A program made the position numbers and the translations under genes. The notes beneath the pieces were generated by a model. The model searched no databases, was not told where the DNA came from, and was given only the letters and a program-made list of their open reading frames with translations. Shown here one piece after another: positions 11,217-21,949 of a stretch of 64,000 bases of DNA (position 1 is its first letter; each line of letters starts with the position of its first letter). The stretch comes from Linanthus parryae (Eukaryota; Streptophyta; Magnoliopsida; Ericales; Polemoniaceae). The stretch is taken from assembly GCA_023055425.1 (NCBI GenBank), contig JALGPY010000075.1, forward strand, positions 62,001-126,000. The letters run 5' to 3'.

Positions 11217-12456
11217 TGTTGGAATAGATGCCCTAGAGGCAATCTTATTTAGTATGAACATTTATTTTGGATAGAATAATCATTGTATTATTTATGGAGA
11301 TATTTAATATAATGAAGTCCTTACATTACAAATGTGTTGTTTATCTTAAATATCCCTAGTCAATTATATTGATTAACAGGACGATCACAAGTGTGTCTCG
11401 CAGTGAGAATGGTATCGTGGTCCTTAGACTTGGAGTCACTAGATACTCTAGTTGTGAAATATCATGTTTTGATATTATCAAACGTTGCGCCTTAACCGGG
11501 TAACTATAAAGGTAGTTATCGGGCATGATAGGAAGCAAGCTTCGATATGGTAGTGATGTAGAGAGGATTTGTCCCTCCCAAATTATAGGAGCAAATACCC
11601 GCTACCACTCGAGGGGTTGTGCTTATAGAATGCCTGGCCAGACTCAGATAACTGAATATAGGATATTGATGTTATCTGTATGGATAAGGCTATTCATAGG
11701 ATCGAGAAACTATGAATTGGATATACGAGTGTGAATTGAATGTCTCGTGTCTAATCCAGATATGGAGACAAAGGGATAATAGAATACGATAACATTGGTC
11801 ACAAGGTTCGTTGGATTACTGACTATTTCTATTAGTTGGGTGGCATAGATGTCTTTCTAGGGGCCGCTCTATGTTAGTAATTGTTACTACCAACTAAGTA
11901 GAAACCTATGGGTTCACACTCCCAATGGATTAACGGGAATTGGAAATTAATAAGTTGGACTTATTAAATAAAAGGATCAATACGCAACTACATGCAAACT
12001 TAGTAGGACTAGTTTTCGAGGTGGACTAATCCATGTAAGGACATGATTAGTAGAGGGGCTAATATGTAGTTAATAAGGAGTTGTCACTCCTAGATTATTC
12101 TCTATAGAAGTTTCATAATTGTTACTGCGCCAAAAAGAGAGAGAGAGAAATAGCAAGTAGAGAGACAACAAGGAGGCCGAACACGACCCCCCGTCAGGTT
12201 ATTGCGTGATCTTCTTCTTCCTCCTTCTTCCCTAGCTAGAAAAAAGGTTTTGAAGGATCTGGAGAAAATCCAAGGAGTGGACTTCCACAGTGACGTGGAC
12301 ATTATTTCACGTGAAGTCATCAAGGAGACAAACTAAGGTACACATGAGTTTCTTCCGTTACCATCATTATGATTTCTAGTCATGTGGTCCTTGTAGGGTA
12401 TTGAACAGAATTCATTATTGTTTATTCCGCTGCGTAATCCGTATCAAAACCCTACA
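11217..12456 (+). mobile_element. Solo LTR, Angela/Tork-type Ty1/copia, TSD CTCTA
   Basis: The 1240-bp element starts TGTTGGAATAGATGCCC and continues TAGAGGCAATC, the signature start of Angela-type copia LTRs, and ends AAACCCTACA. It is flanked on both sides by the identical 5-bp duplication CTCTA (11212-11216 and 12457-12461). No internal region or second LTR is present, so it is a solo LTR left by LTR-LTR recombination. Short ORFs within it are spurious. Confidence 0.9.
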
Positions 12457-12461
12457 CTCTA

Positions 12462-13050
12462 GTACAATAAACATACATCATAGTTGCAGTATCGTAGAAT
12501 GTATAGAACAAAATAGCACACATCAATTGATTCATCATCATGAATGAGCATCTCATGACTCATACTCAATTGGAAACATTCATGAGATACAATTAAGAAT
12601 AAACTAATAAGTAATTATCATGAACAAAGAATAAACTTTTCACTCCACTATCAAGAATTGAAACGATGCTCCTGCAAATCTTAATTCAAAACTATTCCCT
12701 CTATTTGTCACACGAAATTAACAAAGGGGTTATTTATTTAATTGAAAGAAACTAACAGAGAGCTAAACAACCAACTAAACAAACTGAACTATGAGAATAG
12801 GTAACTATTTATCCCTGCAAAAACTTAGTCAAACAAATAGGTTAGCCACAGTTTAGAGCATCAAAATGGTTTTTGTTTCATCATCAATTAAGATATAATA
12901 TAGCATAGGGGATTAGCAATCAGATTAGAGTCAAAAGACCCCCCTAAGTTCATGTTGTATACTGCAGTGTATATTTCAAAACGTTTGAAAACTGTTTCAA
13001 GGCCTTGAAACAGAGAAGCTAATTCAACCATTTGAAACTAGCTGAACTTA
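12462..13050 (-). mobile_element. Sirevirus 3' LTR remnant (tentative)
   Basis: It follows, on the minus strand, the polypurine-like word CAAGGGAGAGATTG at 13050-13064 and begins TGTAAGTTCAGC. It holds a perfect palindrome TTTCAAGGCCTTGAAA (12995-13010), the same word found in the 5' LTR remnant and the solo LTR of this family. The far end is broken by the Angela solo LTR. It does not align obviously with the 5' LTR part retained at 20362-20795, because different LTR segments are preserved. Confidence 0.45.
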
Positions 13051-13072
13051 CAATCTCTCCCTTGATGAATGA
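13050..13072 (-). other. Polypurine tract-like motif 1
   Basis: The minus strand reads TTTGTCATTCATCAAGGG followed by AGAGATTG, close to the Sirevirus pattern in which a 'gtcat...aagggggagattg' word precedes the 3' LTR. Confidence 0.5.
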
Positions 13073-13267
13073 CAAAACCACAATTCTTTTAAGAACCGTG
13101 TCTCTGCAAATAATAGTAATTAGAGCATAGCAGAATAACCATGATCATAAACTGTAGCATAAAATATATAAACAATCCAACTTATTACTTAAGTAAGAAG
13201 CAAATCCTACTGATCTAAACCAGATCTTAAAACCAGCAAAAAAATGCCAAAAGTAAGCACCTAAATT

Positions 13268-13283
13268 TCTCCCCCTTTTTGAC
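13268..13283 (-). other. Polypurine tract-like motif 2
   Basis: The minus strand reads GTCAAAAAGGGGGAGA, 220 bp upstream of motif 1. Sireviruses are known to carry multiplied polypurine signatures before the 3' LTR, so two or more are expected. Confidence 0.55.
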
Positions 13284-13364
13284 TTTCGTCAAAAAAGAAT
13301 GAGAACAAGTTGGATCAAAGTTTTTGAAAATCTTAAAAGGAAATTAAAAAAAAAATAGAAGTTT

Positions 13365-15219
13365 TCAATCCTTTGAAGAGAGATTCAAGGCTTGAAAAAA
13401 AAGAAAGAAGAGGCAAGAATTAAGGTGTTGGTTCTCCATCTCCCTTGGGCTTAGCATCTTCTTCTCCATTGTCTTCTTCATCATCCTCCTCATATTTTTG
13501 TTCTTCTTCTTAAGAAGCTTCATCACCAGCATCAGCAACCACTTCTTCAGCAAACAGTTCTGCCTCAGTCACTATCTCTGGAATGTTTGCATTCTTTTTC
13601 TTTTTTCATAAGCTCGTTGATCAACATTACTGAGTCTGGACTATATGCATCACCTTGTTCCTATTCTTCACCACCCTGTTCTTGAGCCACTTGTTTCCCT
13701 GTGTCAACTTCCCTAACAGCCTCATCTTGATTAGTATGCTCACTGAATAAGTCTTTTGAACCACCCTTCTTTGATCCTTCTGCAGCCTAAGATACTTCCT
13801 CTTCCACATGGATCACATTGATGCTTTTGAAGATAATTTCAACCATATAGCTTACTTGTTTGAACTTAGTGCCAAACTCATGCTGATTTTCCTTCAACTC
13901 ATCCATATCCTTCTCCAGAACATCAAGTCTTTGAAACACCGTAGAAAGGTCTTGAGATTGAGAGGAGAGGTTTGAAGGAGAAGTCAAGACCTTGAGTTTT
14001 GGAAACTTCTTGGATTGCAGCTCTTTCTTAGACAAATGAGAATATAACTTCCAATTTCCCTCATTGGTTTTCATGATTCCAATACTTTCAAAGGTTTTCT
14101 CATCAAGCATACCAAAACCAGTGGTAACATGTTCTTCTCTGGCATTTAGAATCTCAAGGTATTGGAAGAAAATAGATAATAGGTTTGCATAAGGCAAAGG
14201 GTTCTTTATTTCCTTAGTATGGGAATAAAGCATGAGCTCCATCACAATTGTAGGATCATCAATCTCATACTCATGCATGATCAAGTACATTAAGTATAAC
14301 ACCCTATCCGACAACAACTCTTTTGAAGTCTCCTTAGGCACTACACACCTCATTAGGATGATAAAAAGGACTTTGGCTTCAACAGTTAGCACAGAGTGTG
14401 TTAACTTCTTTTAGGAGGAAGTAGCATTGGGTAAAAATAACTCTTCTCTAGCCAGTTTAAAGGCTTCAATCTTGTTGGGATAGTTGTATGTTTTATACCT
14501 CTTGGGACATACTAAGACATTAGCAAAATCTGAGTGATCTAACTCCATGTTTATTCCAGCCACTTTAGATGTAATCACTAGATTCAGAGTTTTGTTATGC
14601 TTCATGCTCAGGTAGAAAAGTCTAGTGAGAATAGGGTAGGCAACTTCTGGAGGGTTTAGGGTTTTCCAAAGATAACTTTTCTTCAACCTCTTAATGCACT
14701 CCAGTTTCATACTTTTGAACATGCTAACACTAATCATACTGCAGTAGGCTACTGGTCTAGAAGCAAAACCATCTAACCATAATCCTCTAGCAACATTAGT
14801 AACAAACCACTTGCTGTTAATGCCATATTTCATACCAGGGGATTGTTGCTTTTCAGAATAAACTTGCAGTTCTTTTCCAGTGTTCCTATCTGGTTCTTCC
14901 CCTGTAGCCTTTCCTTTTCCTTTGACAGCTTTTGTAGGCTTCTTCTTCTTATTCTTCAACTTCTTAGGACTAGCAATCTGTTCCTCTGGCTGTTCTCATG
15001 AGCAGACTGATCTGTCTTCTTCTTGCTATAACCTAGAGTCCGATCATTCTTGATCTTTTTCTTTGGAGGAAAATGAGCCATTTCTGCACTTGGGGTTCTG
15101 GTACTAGAATCATCACTTAGGGGTTGAAACTCTTCCTCAGAAGTCTTCCTCTTCTTTTCAGAAACTTTCCTTGGACCTCCAGTCATCTTGATTCTATCAG
15201 AAGTTCTTTTCGTGCTCAT
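13365..15219 (-). pseudogene. Sirevirus extra ORF in env-like position
   Basis: On the minus strand, downstream of the RNase H, is a broken ORF of roughly 600 codons. The N-terminal block (15219-14956) is basic and rich in K/R/S (MSTKRTSDRIKMTGG...). After a frameshift near 14965 a long block (14959-14411) includes KWFVTNVARGLWLDGF and VAYPILTRLFYLSMKH. One in-frame TAA near 14408 is followed in the same frame by 14392-13787, which ends in a predicted coiled-coil region (RLDVLEKDMDELKENQ). Fragments continue to 13365 with an acidic, lysine-rich tail. This layout fits the additional ORF that many Sireviruses (SIRE1 and relatives) carry between RNase H and the 3' LTR. Function is unproven, and I see no clear transmembrane segment. 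Confidence 0.65.
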
Positions 15220-15704
15220 TAGGGTTTGAGGGTATAGAAGAGAAAGTCAAGAGTGATACGAGAGAGAGAGAAAAAGAAGGAGATAATTATTGATGAGTAT
15301 GAGCTTGAAAAGGAAACAAAATATTTTCATATATTTTAAGATGTGCAGAATCAGTTAGATTCAAAATTTTGTGTGTGTGTGACGTGGGAAAGGAAATAAT
15401 ATAATATTATTTTGAAAGGAAATTAATTAAAAATTAAAAGCAATATTGGGAAAATTATCTACAGAGATAGCACCCAACATAGAAGATCCAATTTAGTGAC
15501 TATGTAGCATACACACTTATTTTCAAGGCTTTGGAAAGCATTTCAAGGCCTTGAAAAGCTATACTGCTTAACCAAATAAAATCAAGGCTCTGAAAAGATT
15601 TTCAAGGCATTGAAAATCCATTCAAAACTTTCAAACATATAATACTTACCTGATACTTACCTGATACTCCCCTAAACAAATGCTTCCTTATTTAGCATGC
15701 CCAA
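15220..15704 (-). other. Sirevirus spacer between RNase H and extra ORF, with palindromes
   Basis: There is no coding signal. It contains TTTCAAGGCTTTGG (from 15531), a perfect TTTCAAGGCCTTGAAA (15541-15556), ATCAAGGCTCTGAAAA (near 15581) and TTCAAGGCATTGAAAA (15601), i.e. four copies of one palindromic word within 90 bp. Confidence 0.6.
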
Positions 15705-16700
15705 TTATAATCTCAGGGCTGAGAATCTATCTCCTGGTAGTGGTTTAGTGAAGATATTTTCCAATTGCATGTTAGTAGGCACAAATTCAAGAGTAACATC
15801 ACCTTTCTCCACATGATCTATGATGACATGATGTCTAACATCTATGTGTTTGGTCCATGAATGCTGAACTGGATTCGTTGTAATTGATATTGCACTGGTG
15901 TTTTCACTTGATAGGTATATCTCTGAAATCAAAGCCAAGATCTCTCATCTGCTGAGCTGTCCATAAAACTTGTGAACAGCAAGCTCTAGCTGCTATGTAT
16001 TCAGCTTCTGCTGTTGATAAGGCTACTGAATTTTGCTTCTTTGAATGCCAATTGATTAGAGATGTTTCAAGAAATTGGCAACACCCTAAAGTGATTTTTC
16101 AGTGAACTTTGTAACCTGCAAAGTCAGCATCTGAATCGCCACACAAAGAGTAATTAGATTGTCAAGGATACCAAAGCCCTAAGTCTTTGGTACAATTGAG
16201 ATATCTAAAAATTCTTTTGACAGCCACCAAGTGTGATTCTTTAGGTTCAGCTTGAAATCTAGCACACATACAAACACTAAACATGACATCTGGTCTACTT
16301 GCAGTGAGATATAGCAATGATCAAATCATACCTCTATAATCTTTCACATTTACCCTCTTACCAGTTTTATCCTTGTCTAAGGATATTATAGAGCTCATAG
16401 GGGTTTTTTCTACCTTGTACTGAGACATATTGTACTTGTTTCACAAGTCCTTGGTATACTTGTTCTGATGCGGAAAGATTCCTTTCTTCATTAGATGTAT
16501 ATGAAGTCCAAGAAAGAATTTTAGCACTCTCATCAAGCTTATCTCAAATTCCCTGCTCATAAGACTTCTTCCTAGTTGTAGCCTTGAGCTACCGGTCTTG
16601 CTTTGTTTCTGATCACTTTTCCATTCTCATCTAAATAATCTTTGAATACCCATTTCGTGCCACGGAATGATCTTTAGGTGGAGGAAACATATTCCAACCT
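15705..16700 (-). pseudogene. Sirevirus reverse transcriptase/RNase H, RT core deleted
   Basis: The minus strand starts with the RT entry motif (GTKWVFKDYLDENGKV, NKARPVAQGY near 16600) and then jumps at about 16560 to the late RT motif (REFEISLMRVLKFFLGL; HQNKYTKDL). The palm with the YVDD catalytic site is missing, so this is an internal deletion of roughly 150 codons. RNase H is recognisable with frameshifts and ends in DVRHHVIIDHVEKGDV, EFVPTNMQLENIFTKPL and RFSALRL at 15705. The element therefore cannot supply its own RT. Confidence 0.8.
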
Positions 16701-17179
16701 TATTCCCCTCAAATTAATTGAGTTCACATTGCATTGCAATGATCCAGTCTGCTTCTTGTAATGCTTCTTTCACATTCTTAGGCTCCATGAGAGAAACAAA
16801 AGCATTAAAAGCACATAGGTTCTTCAATTGTGATCTTCTCTGTGTACCAGTGGATGGATCAAATATAATGTTGTCAACTGGATGAGGTGAAAAATATTTT
16901 CATATTTTCCTTGGTGTCCATGGTTCTGATTTTCCAGGAATCTTCTCAGGTCATTGAGAACTTGAAGTGGTGTCTTGTCCACTTTGACTATCTTGGTGTT
17001 ATTTTTCAAGGCTTTGAAACTCATTTTCAAGGCTTTGAGACTCATTTTCAAGTCCTTGAAAATTCCTTACTATTTCATGCAAGTTTTATTTGGAACCATT
17101 TGAAGGCTCAGCTTCATCTTCTGACTCATGATTGTTTAAATTCAAGTCTGCAAAACTTTCACTCAAAGAATCATCATAG
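16701..17179 (-). pseudogene. Sirevirus integrase-RT linker with 7-residue repeats
   Basis: The minus-strand open stretch between integrase C-terminus and RT includes about three copies of a 21-nt unit at 17004-17061. It encodes the repeating pattern K-(A/D)-L-K-M-S-(F/L), as in SLKALKMSFKALKNN. The repeat word is the TTTCAAGGCTTTGAAA palindrome variant. The lengthening of the linker looks secondary, since copia linkers here are usually non-repetitive. Confidence 0.5.
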
Positions 17180-18240
17180 ATTTCATCAAAAAGAACATGA
17201 ATAATTTCTTCAACAAGCTTGGCTCTCTTATTATAAACTCTATAAGCTTTGCTAGTCACTGAATAACCAAGAGAGATACCTTCATCACTTCTGGCATCAA
17301 ACTTACCAAGAATGTCCTTACCATTGTTGTGAACATAACAAGTCCAGCCAATAGGTTTGAAGTAAGATATGTTTGCCTTTCTTATTTCAAAAGCTCATAA
17401 GGAGTCTTCTTCAAGATAGGCCTAATTAGACAACTGTTAAGAATGTACTTGGCGGTGTTCACGGCTCCTGCCCAAAAGGATTCTGGCAATTTGTTCTCCA
17501 GAAGCATTTTCCTTGACATATCTTCATGATTCCTGTACTTTGTTTCAACAACACCATTCTGTTAAGGAGTTCTAGGAGAAGAAAAGTTGTGAGATATGCC
17601 ATGATTAGCACAAAAAGAATAAAATTCGATTTGATCAAATTCTCTACCATGATCACTTCTAATTGAAGCAATAGGGTGTTTTTTCAGGGTTTGAAGCTCT
17701 TTACAAAGCTTTGAAAATTCAGATAGAGCTTCAGATTTTTTTCTCTAAGAAACATTACCCGAGTAAATCTAGAGAAATCATCTACAATGACTAACATGTA
17801 CTTCTTACTCTTTGGAGTTGGATTTTTCATAGGAACACAGAGATCCATATGCAATAATTCAATGGGTCTAGTAGTAATTACAAATTTCTTTGGCTTGAAT
17901 GAGCTTCTTGTCTGATTAACTTGAGCACAAGCTTTGCATACCTCTTCCTCCTTGAACTTGATAGAGGGCAGACCTCTTATAAGGTCTTTAGAAACTAACT
18001 TGTTCAAATTGTGCGAGCTAATTTGTCCAAGCTTTATGTGCCAAAGCTTTGAATCCTCTTTCAGGTCCTTGAGGCACTTCAAAATTTCTCCGGCAACTTT
18101 GTTAATACGCAAAGTATAAACATTGTTTGACCTTGAGGCATCGAGGATGCAAATTCCATATTTTTCATTTTGCACCACACATTTCTCTTTGTCAAAAATA
18201 ACCTTGTTGATTTTCACATAATTGAGATACACTACGAAAA
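17180..18240 (-). pseudogene. Sirevirus pre-integrase and integrase (broken)
   Basis: The minus strand shows the GAG-pre-integrase zinc site (LWHIKLGQISSHNLNKLVS ... CKACAQVNQTRSSF), with the second H of the usual H-X3-4-H pair changed to Q (LGQ for LGH). The catalytic-core start follows: ELLHMDLCVPM and KYMLVIVDDFSRFT. Frames change near 17680 and several stops occur. The C-terminal part (TAKYILNSCLIRPILKKTPYEL) runs to about 17200. Integrase normally inserts the cDNA into chromosomes; this copy cannot make it. Confidence 0.8.
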
Positions 18241-18379
18241 TTGAATTTCAAGCCATCAACTGAATAGAAGTCAGAAATAGAGTTTTCAAATTTTGTACCA
18301 GCTTTACCAATACCTAGTATGTTGCATTTACCTTTGTCAACAAGTGTGATTGAACCTTCAGATTTCTCTTTTAGTTATG

Positions 18380-19190
18380 AGAATAAGGATTTCTTTCCAC
18401 TCTCGTGTCTTGAGCAACCACTATCCATAAACCATTTTTGTTCTTTGCTCTTGGTGACAGCTTGCAAACACCATTTACTGCCTTACTCATCTATTAGACC
18501 AAGTGTTGAATTTAGATTCATATTCAGGGTCAACCATGTTAGGTGGTCTAACCCCTTGAGGAACCCAAATCTGTCTAACTTGTCCTTTGAGTTGAACTGG
18601 AAAAGCGTTCCTCATTATGTGAGGGTTTCTACTTCTAAAAGGACAAGTTATCTTAACATAACCAGTTCTGTTGCATAAATGGCACTTAGGATAAGTTCTG
18701 CTTCCAACCTTCACAAATCAGGTGTTGTTCTTTCTTAGAAAATTTGAATTATAACCAATACCATTTTTGTGAATAGACTTTAAGCTTCCTCCAAGAATCA
18801 TGTTTAAATTGTGTTCTGAGTTAGCAAGTTTGGTCATAACTTTCATATATTCTCGAAGATTATCAGCTAGAGTAGTCTTTTGTTCCTCCAATTCATCAAA
18901 CTGATGTCTTAGAGCAACGATATTGTCACTCAAAAGAGAGTTCTCAGTGAATACTTCCTTGACTTGAGTTTTGTAAGGATTTGAAACAGGTTTCCAAGGC
19001 CTTGATATCCCTGTCAGATTTCTTATGAGAAATTTCAAGATTTTGATTTTGACAAACAAGTTGCAAAATTTCTTTAACTTGCTCATGAACCTTTACTTTC
19101 AAAATCCTGATTTCTTTAAAATAGTCCTCTTCATTTACGAACATTGTTCTAAGATAACTAGAGAGGACATATGTTGGTTTTGAAATCAAA
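18380..19190 (-). pseudogene. Sirevirus gag C-terminal region and protease (broken)
   Basis: Minus strand from right to left: coiled-coil-like gag tail (SLLSDNIVALRHQFDELEEQ and DNLREYMKVMTKLANSE, 19086-18718); a zinc-knuckle-like CHLCNRTGYVKITCP (18714-18640) followed by QIWVPQGVRPPNMV, wording typical of Sirevirus gag; then the aspartic protease motif WFMDSGCSRHESGKKS near 18440-18385, with the DSG catalytic triplet present. At least two frameshifts separate the blocks. Confidence 0.75.
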
Positions 19191-19329
19191 CAGTTACCAT
19201 TACCTCAATGTTCTTTTCAGAACTTTCATCATGCTTGGCCATAAGGTAGAGGTTGGCCTGTTCTTCCTCAGATTTAGAATCACTTGAGGAGTCTGAGTTA
19301 GTCCAAGAAGATATCATAGCCTTCTTTCT

Positions 19330-20312
19330 TCTGAAAGTGTTTGCTTTTCTTGTGTAAACAATCTCTAATCAAATGTCCTGCGTCACAAAACTCAAAGCAA
19401 TTCATTACTTTATGTTTGTTACCATAGGAAGAATATTTACCTTTTTAGTCTTTGCTACTGGAGGATTTGTGTCTATCCCTGTTGCTGTCTTTTCTTCCAA
19501 AGTTCGTAGTCATCTTGAGAATTCTAGTCAAGGCTTTGGAATTGAGAGAAAAGGGATCTTCATCATCATCATCTTCTTCATTTTCAAGGCTTTGAGATGG
19601 CTCATTCTCCTTAGCCTTGAGAGCTAGATTCTTGACACTTTCAGGCAGTTCAAATTCATTCATGGAGATCTCATGTGTAAGCAACTTGCCCTGAAAGTCA
19701 TCAAGTGGAAGTGATAATAGATATTGAGCCTCTTCAATTGCAGTAGTCTTTGGTTCCCATTTGGATTTGGGAAGGCTTCAAGATCTTCCTGACTTTCTCT
19801 TCATTGGTAAAAGATTTTCTCAAGGAATCCAGATTATTGACAATGCCATTGAACCTCTCGAACATGTCCTTGATGGACTCATCTCCATTCATTCTAAACA
19901 GTTCATACTGTCTAAGAAATATGTTGATCTTTGTCTTCTTAACATGGCTGGTTCCTTCAAAGGTCACTACCAGTTTGTCCCATATTTCTTTGGCAGTATT
20001 GCAGCCTGAAATCCCGTTCAATTCATCTGCACTCAAAGCACAATATAAGAGATTCATAGTTCTTTAATTTTTAGAAAATTGTTCTATGTCAGAAGTAGAA
20101 AGTGAATCCTCAGTTTTAGGAGTTCTAATCCCATATTTCTATGTGTAGAATATATGAGGACTATTTTGTATGATAGTCCACAACTCCACATCTTGATCAA
20201 TGATGAACATTTTCATCATAGCTTTCCTTTGCACAAATTTGTCACCACAGAATAGAGGAGGTCTGTTAGCAGCTCTTCCCTGAGCGAAACCACCATCACC
20301 TACAGTACTCAT
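19330..20312 (-). pseudogene. Sirevirus gag N-terminal region (broken)
   Basis: The best start is ATG at 20312 (MSTVGDGGFAQGRAANRPPL), which precedes the canonical gag entry PPLFCGDKFVQRKAMMKMF. The UBN2-type gag core follows (DELNGISGCNTAKEIWDKL, EGTSHVKKTKINIF, YELFRMNGDESIKDMF...). A degraded CCHC knuckle (CFEFCDAGHLIRDC; spacing shifted) is at about 19400-19360. Frames are broken near 20120 and 19735. Gag forms the particle that packages element RNA. Confidence 0.8.
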
Positions 20313-20347
20313 AATCACAAGATGGTTAATGATATGTAGTGATATAA

Positions 20348-20359
20348 GATCTAATACCA
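20348..20359 (-). other. Primer-binding site of Sirevirus (degenerate)
   Basis: The minus strand reads TGGTATTAGATC, two changes from TGGTATCAGAGC, the complement of the initiator methionine tRNA 3' end. It lies two bases inside the 5' LTR end (...TTTTTCA|AT|TGG). Confidence 0.75.
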
Positions 20360-20361
20360 AT

Positions 20362-20795
20362 TGAAAAACAGTAATGTAGGTAGAAATACATGATCAGTAC
20401 TCTATAAGGGGCGGGGGGGTTGAATAGAGTATGGCAACTTTTTCTATAAGAGTGGTTCAAAGAATTTTGTGGCAAGCACATAGTATTTCAAGGCCTTGAA
20501 ATAAATTTCAAGTCCTTGGAATCAAAATAGATAGTAGAAAGTTAGTTGATAGTTTTCAAGGCCTTAAAATGGATTTCAAGCCCTTGAACTGAAAACCTGT
20601 TTTGAGCAGAAAATAAGCTAAGTATAGAACCGTAAGATAAATGCAAGAGACACAGAGATTTATAGAGTTCAGTCCACTTGGACCTACGTATCTACCTCAG
20701 GGACTTTATCCCTGCAGGATGTTCAAATCAATTCTTATTAATCAAAAGCTAAGCCCTACATCTCAAGCACAGAGATTTCCTTTACCCTATTACAA
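20362..20795 (-). mobile_element. Sirevirus 5' LTR, 3' third only
   Basis: Adjacent to the primer-binding site. It aligns with 54520-54950 of the solo LTR: shared GTAATGTAG, TACTCTA followed by a G run and GGTTGAATAGAGTATGG, AGAGTTCAGTCC and GGGA.TTATCCC/TAATCCC wording. It contains TTTCAAGGCCTTGAAA (20486-20501) and two variants (near 20505 and 20553). It is cut near 20795 by the LINE insertion; the rest of the LTR is not seen on the far side. Confidence 0.7.
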
Positions 20796-21929
20796 AAATA
20801 CTTGATGCTACTAAAGGCCCTTGGAACCCCTTTATTTTTTATGGTCATTTTGTGGTACGGAAGCGCAAACAAGTCTTCTCTCTTTTGCAGAATCAACTTG
20901 AGCATCTGGCGCACCCATACCTCATCATCGGAGATTTCAATCAAATTAGTGGAATTCATGAAAAAAACAATGCAAAATACAAGCCAAGAGAAATGTATAT
21001 GCTACTAATATTTTTTCATGCCAACAATCTTATCAATCTTCACTCCCATAGTGTTTAATTCACCTGGACTAATGTTAGACAGGGCCGCAATGCAACGTTT
21101 GAAATATTAGCCAAAGATTACATGCACCAAGACATGCTCGACCTCTTTCCAAGTGCAACACTCACTAACTTGCCCATCCAACGCTCTGATCATAGTCCTC
21201 TTATCCTTGACACTTTTGGATTTCGACGCCGGCCAAAATTTACACACAAATTTGAATCATATTGGCTATTACACAATGCATCTACAAAAATTACATCCAA
21301 GGTATGGGCATTCTCGTATACTGGATCGGCGACCTTTCTTGTGTTTGCTAACTAAAGCTCCTTCTCAAGCATCGCAAAAATTGGGAACGCCTATCTATCC
21401 ATCTCTTACCTCAATGAATTCGAGACTCAGAAACTACACTTGGTCGTCTGCAAACATCAGTGTCATCTCTTGATGTCTCCTCAGAAATCTACATCAATAT
21501 AGTTCAAAAAGAGGCCGATGCGCGACAATATCTCGATCACCTTCGGATTAAGATAGAGGTTTATTTCAAACAACAAGCAATACAAAATTCGCTCCACTGT
21601 GTTGAAAATAATACAACATACCACCACCGAGGAGCCACTATATGCAATCACAAGTCTCTTATTTTGGGAATTACGCATGAAATTGAGTCTTGCTTACTAA
21701 AGCACTTCACATATCTTCTTCAACATCAAGGTCATGCCGTCAACGCTGCATCCGATATCGACTGCACTTCTACTCTCAGTCGGACTATCTTTTTTTTCAG
21801 AGAAGGAATTCCTTGAAACAACTTACTTAAAGAACGAAATCAAGCAAGTTCTTTTAAACTTGGTAAACAAACAAAGCACCAGGTCCAGATGGAAACATTG
21901 CAAAATTCTTTCAGCGACATTGGAACATT
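20796..21929 (+). pseudogene. LINE-1 (L1-type) ORF2 part 1: endonuclease and start of RT
   Basis: This is a 5'-truncated non-LTR retrotransposon. The plus strand shows the AP-endonuclease motifs PYLIIGDFNQISGIHEKN (20920-20975), FTWTN (frame-shifted, 21060) and RSDHSPLILDTFGF (21180-21225). A long linker follows with frameshifts, then the first RT block NKAPGPDGNIAKFFQ at 21875-21920 in a frame shifted by one base from the preceding NEIKQVLLNLV. Coding is interrupted at 21929 by the CACTA element and resumes at 28071. ORF1 and the N-terminus of the endonuclease are missing, typical of 5' truncation during LINE insertion. Confidence 0.85.
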
Positions 21930-21949
21930 CACTACTAGAATTTGACTCA

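Noticed and set aside
12500..12640. Possible tRNA or small RNA because of several short inverted words
   Set aside because: No cloverleaf-like spacing, no B-box (GGTTCGANTCC) and no CCA-type acceptor could be found.
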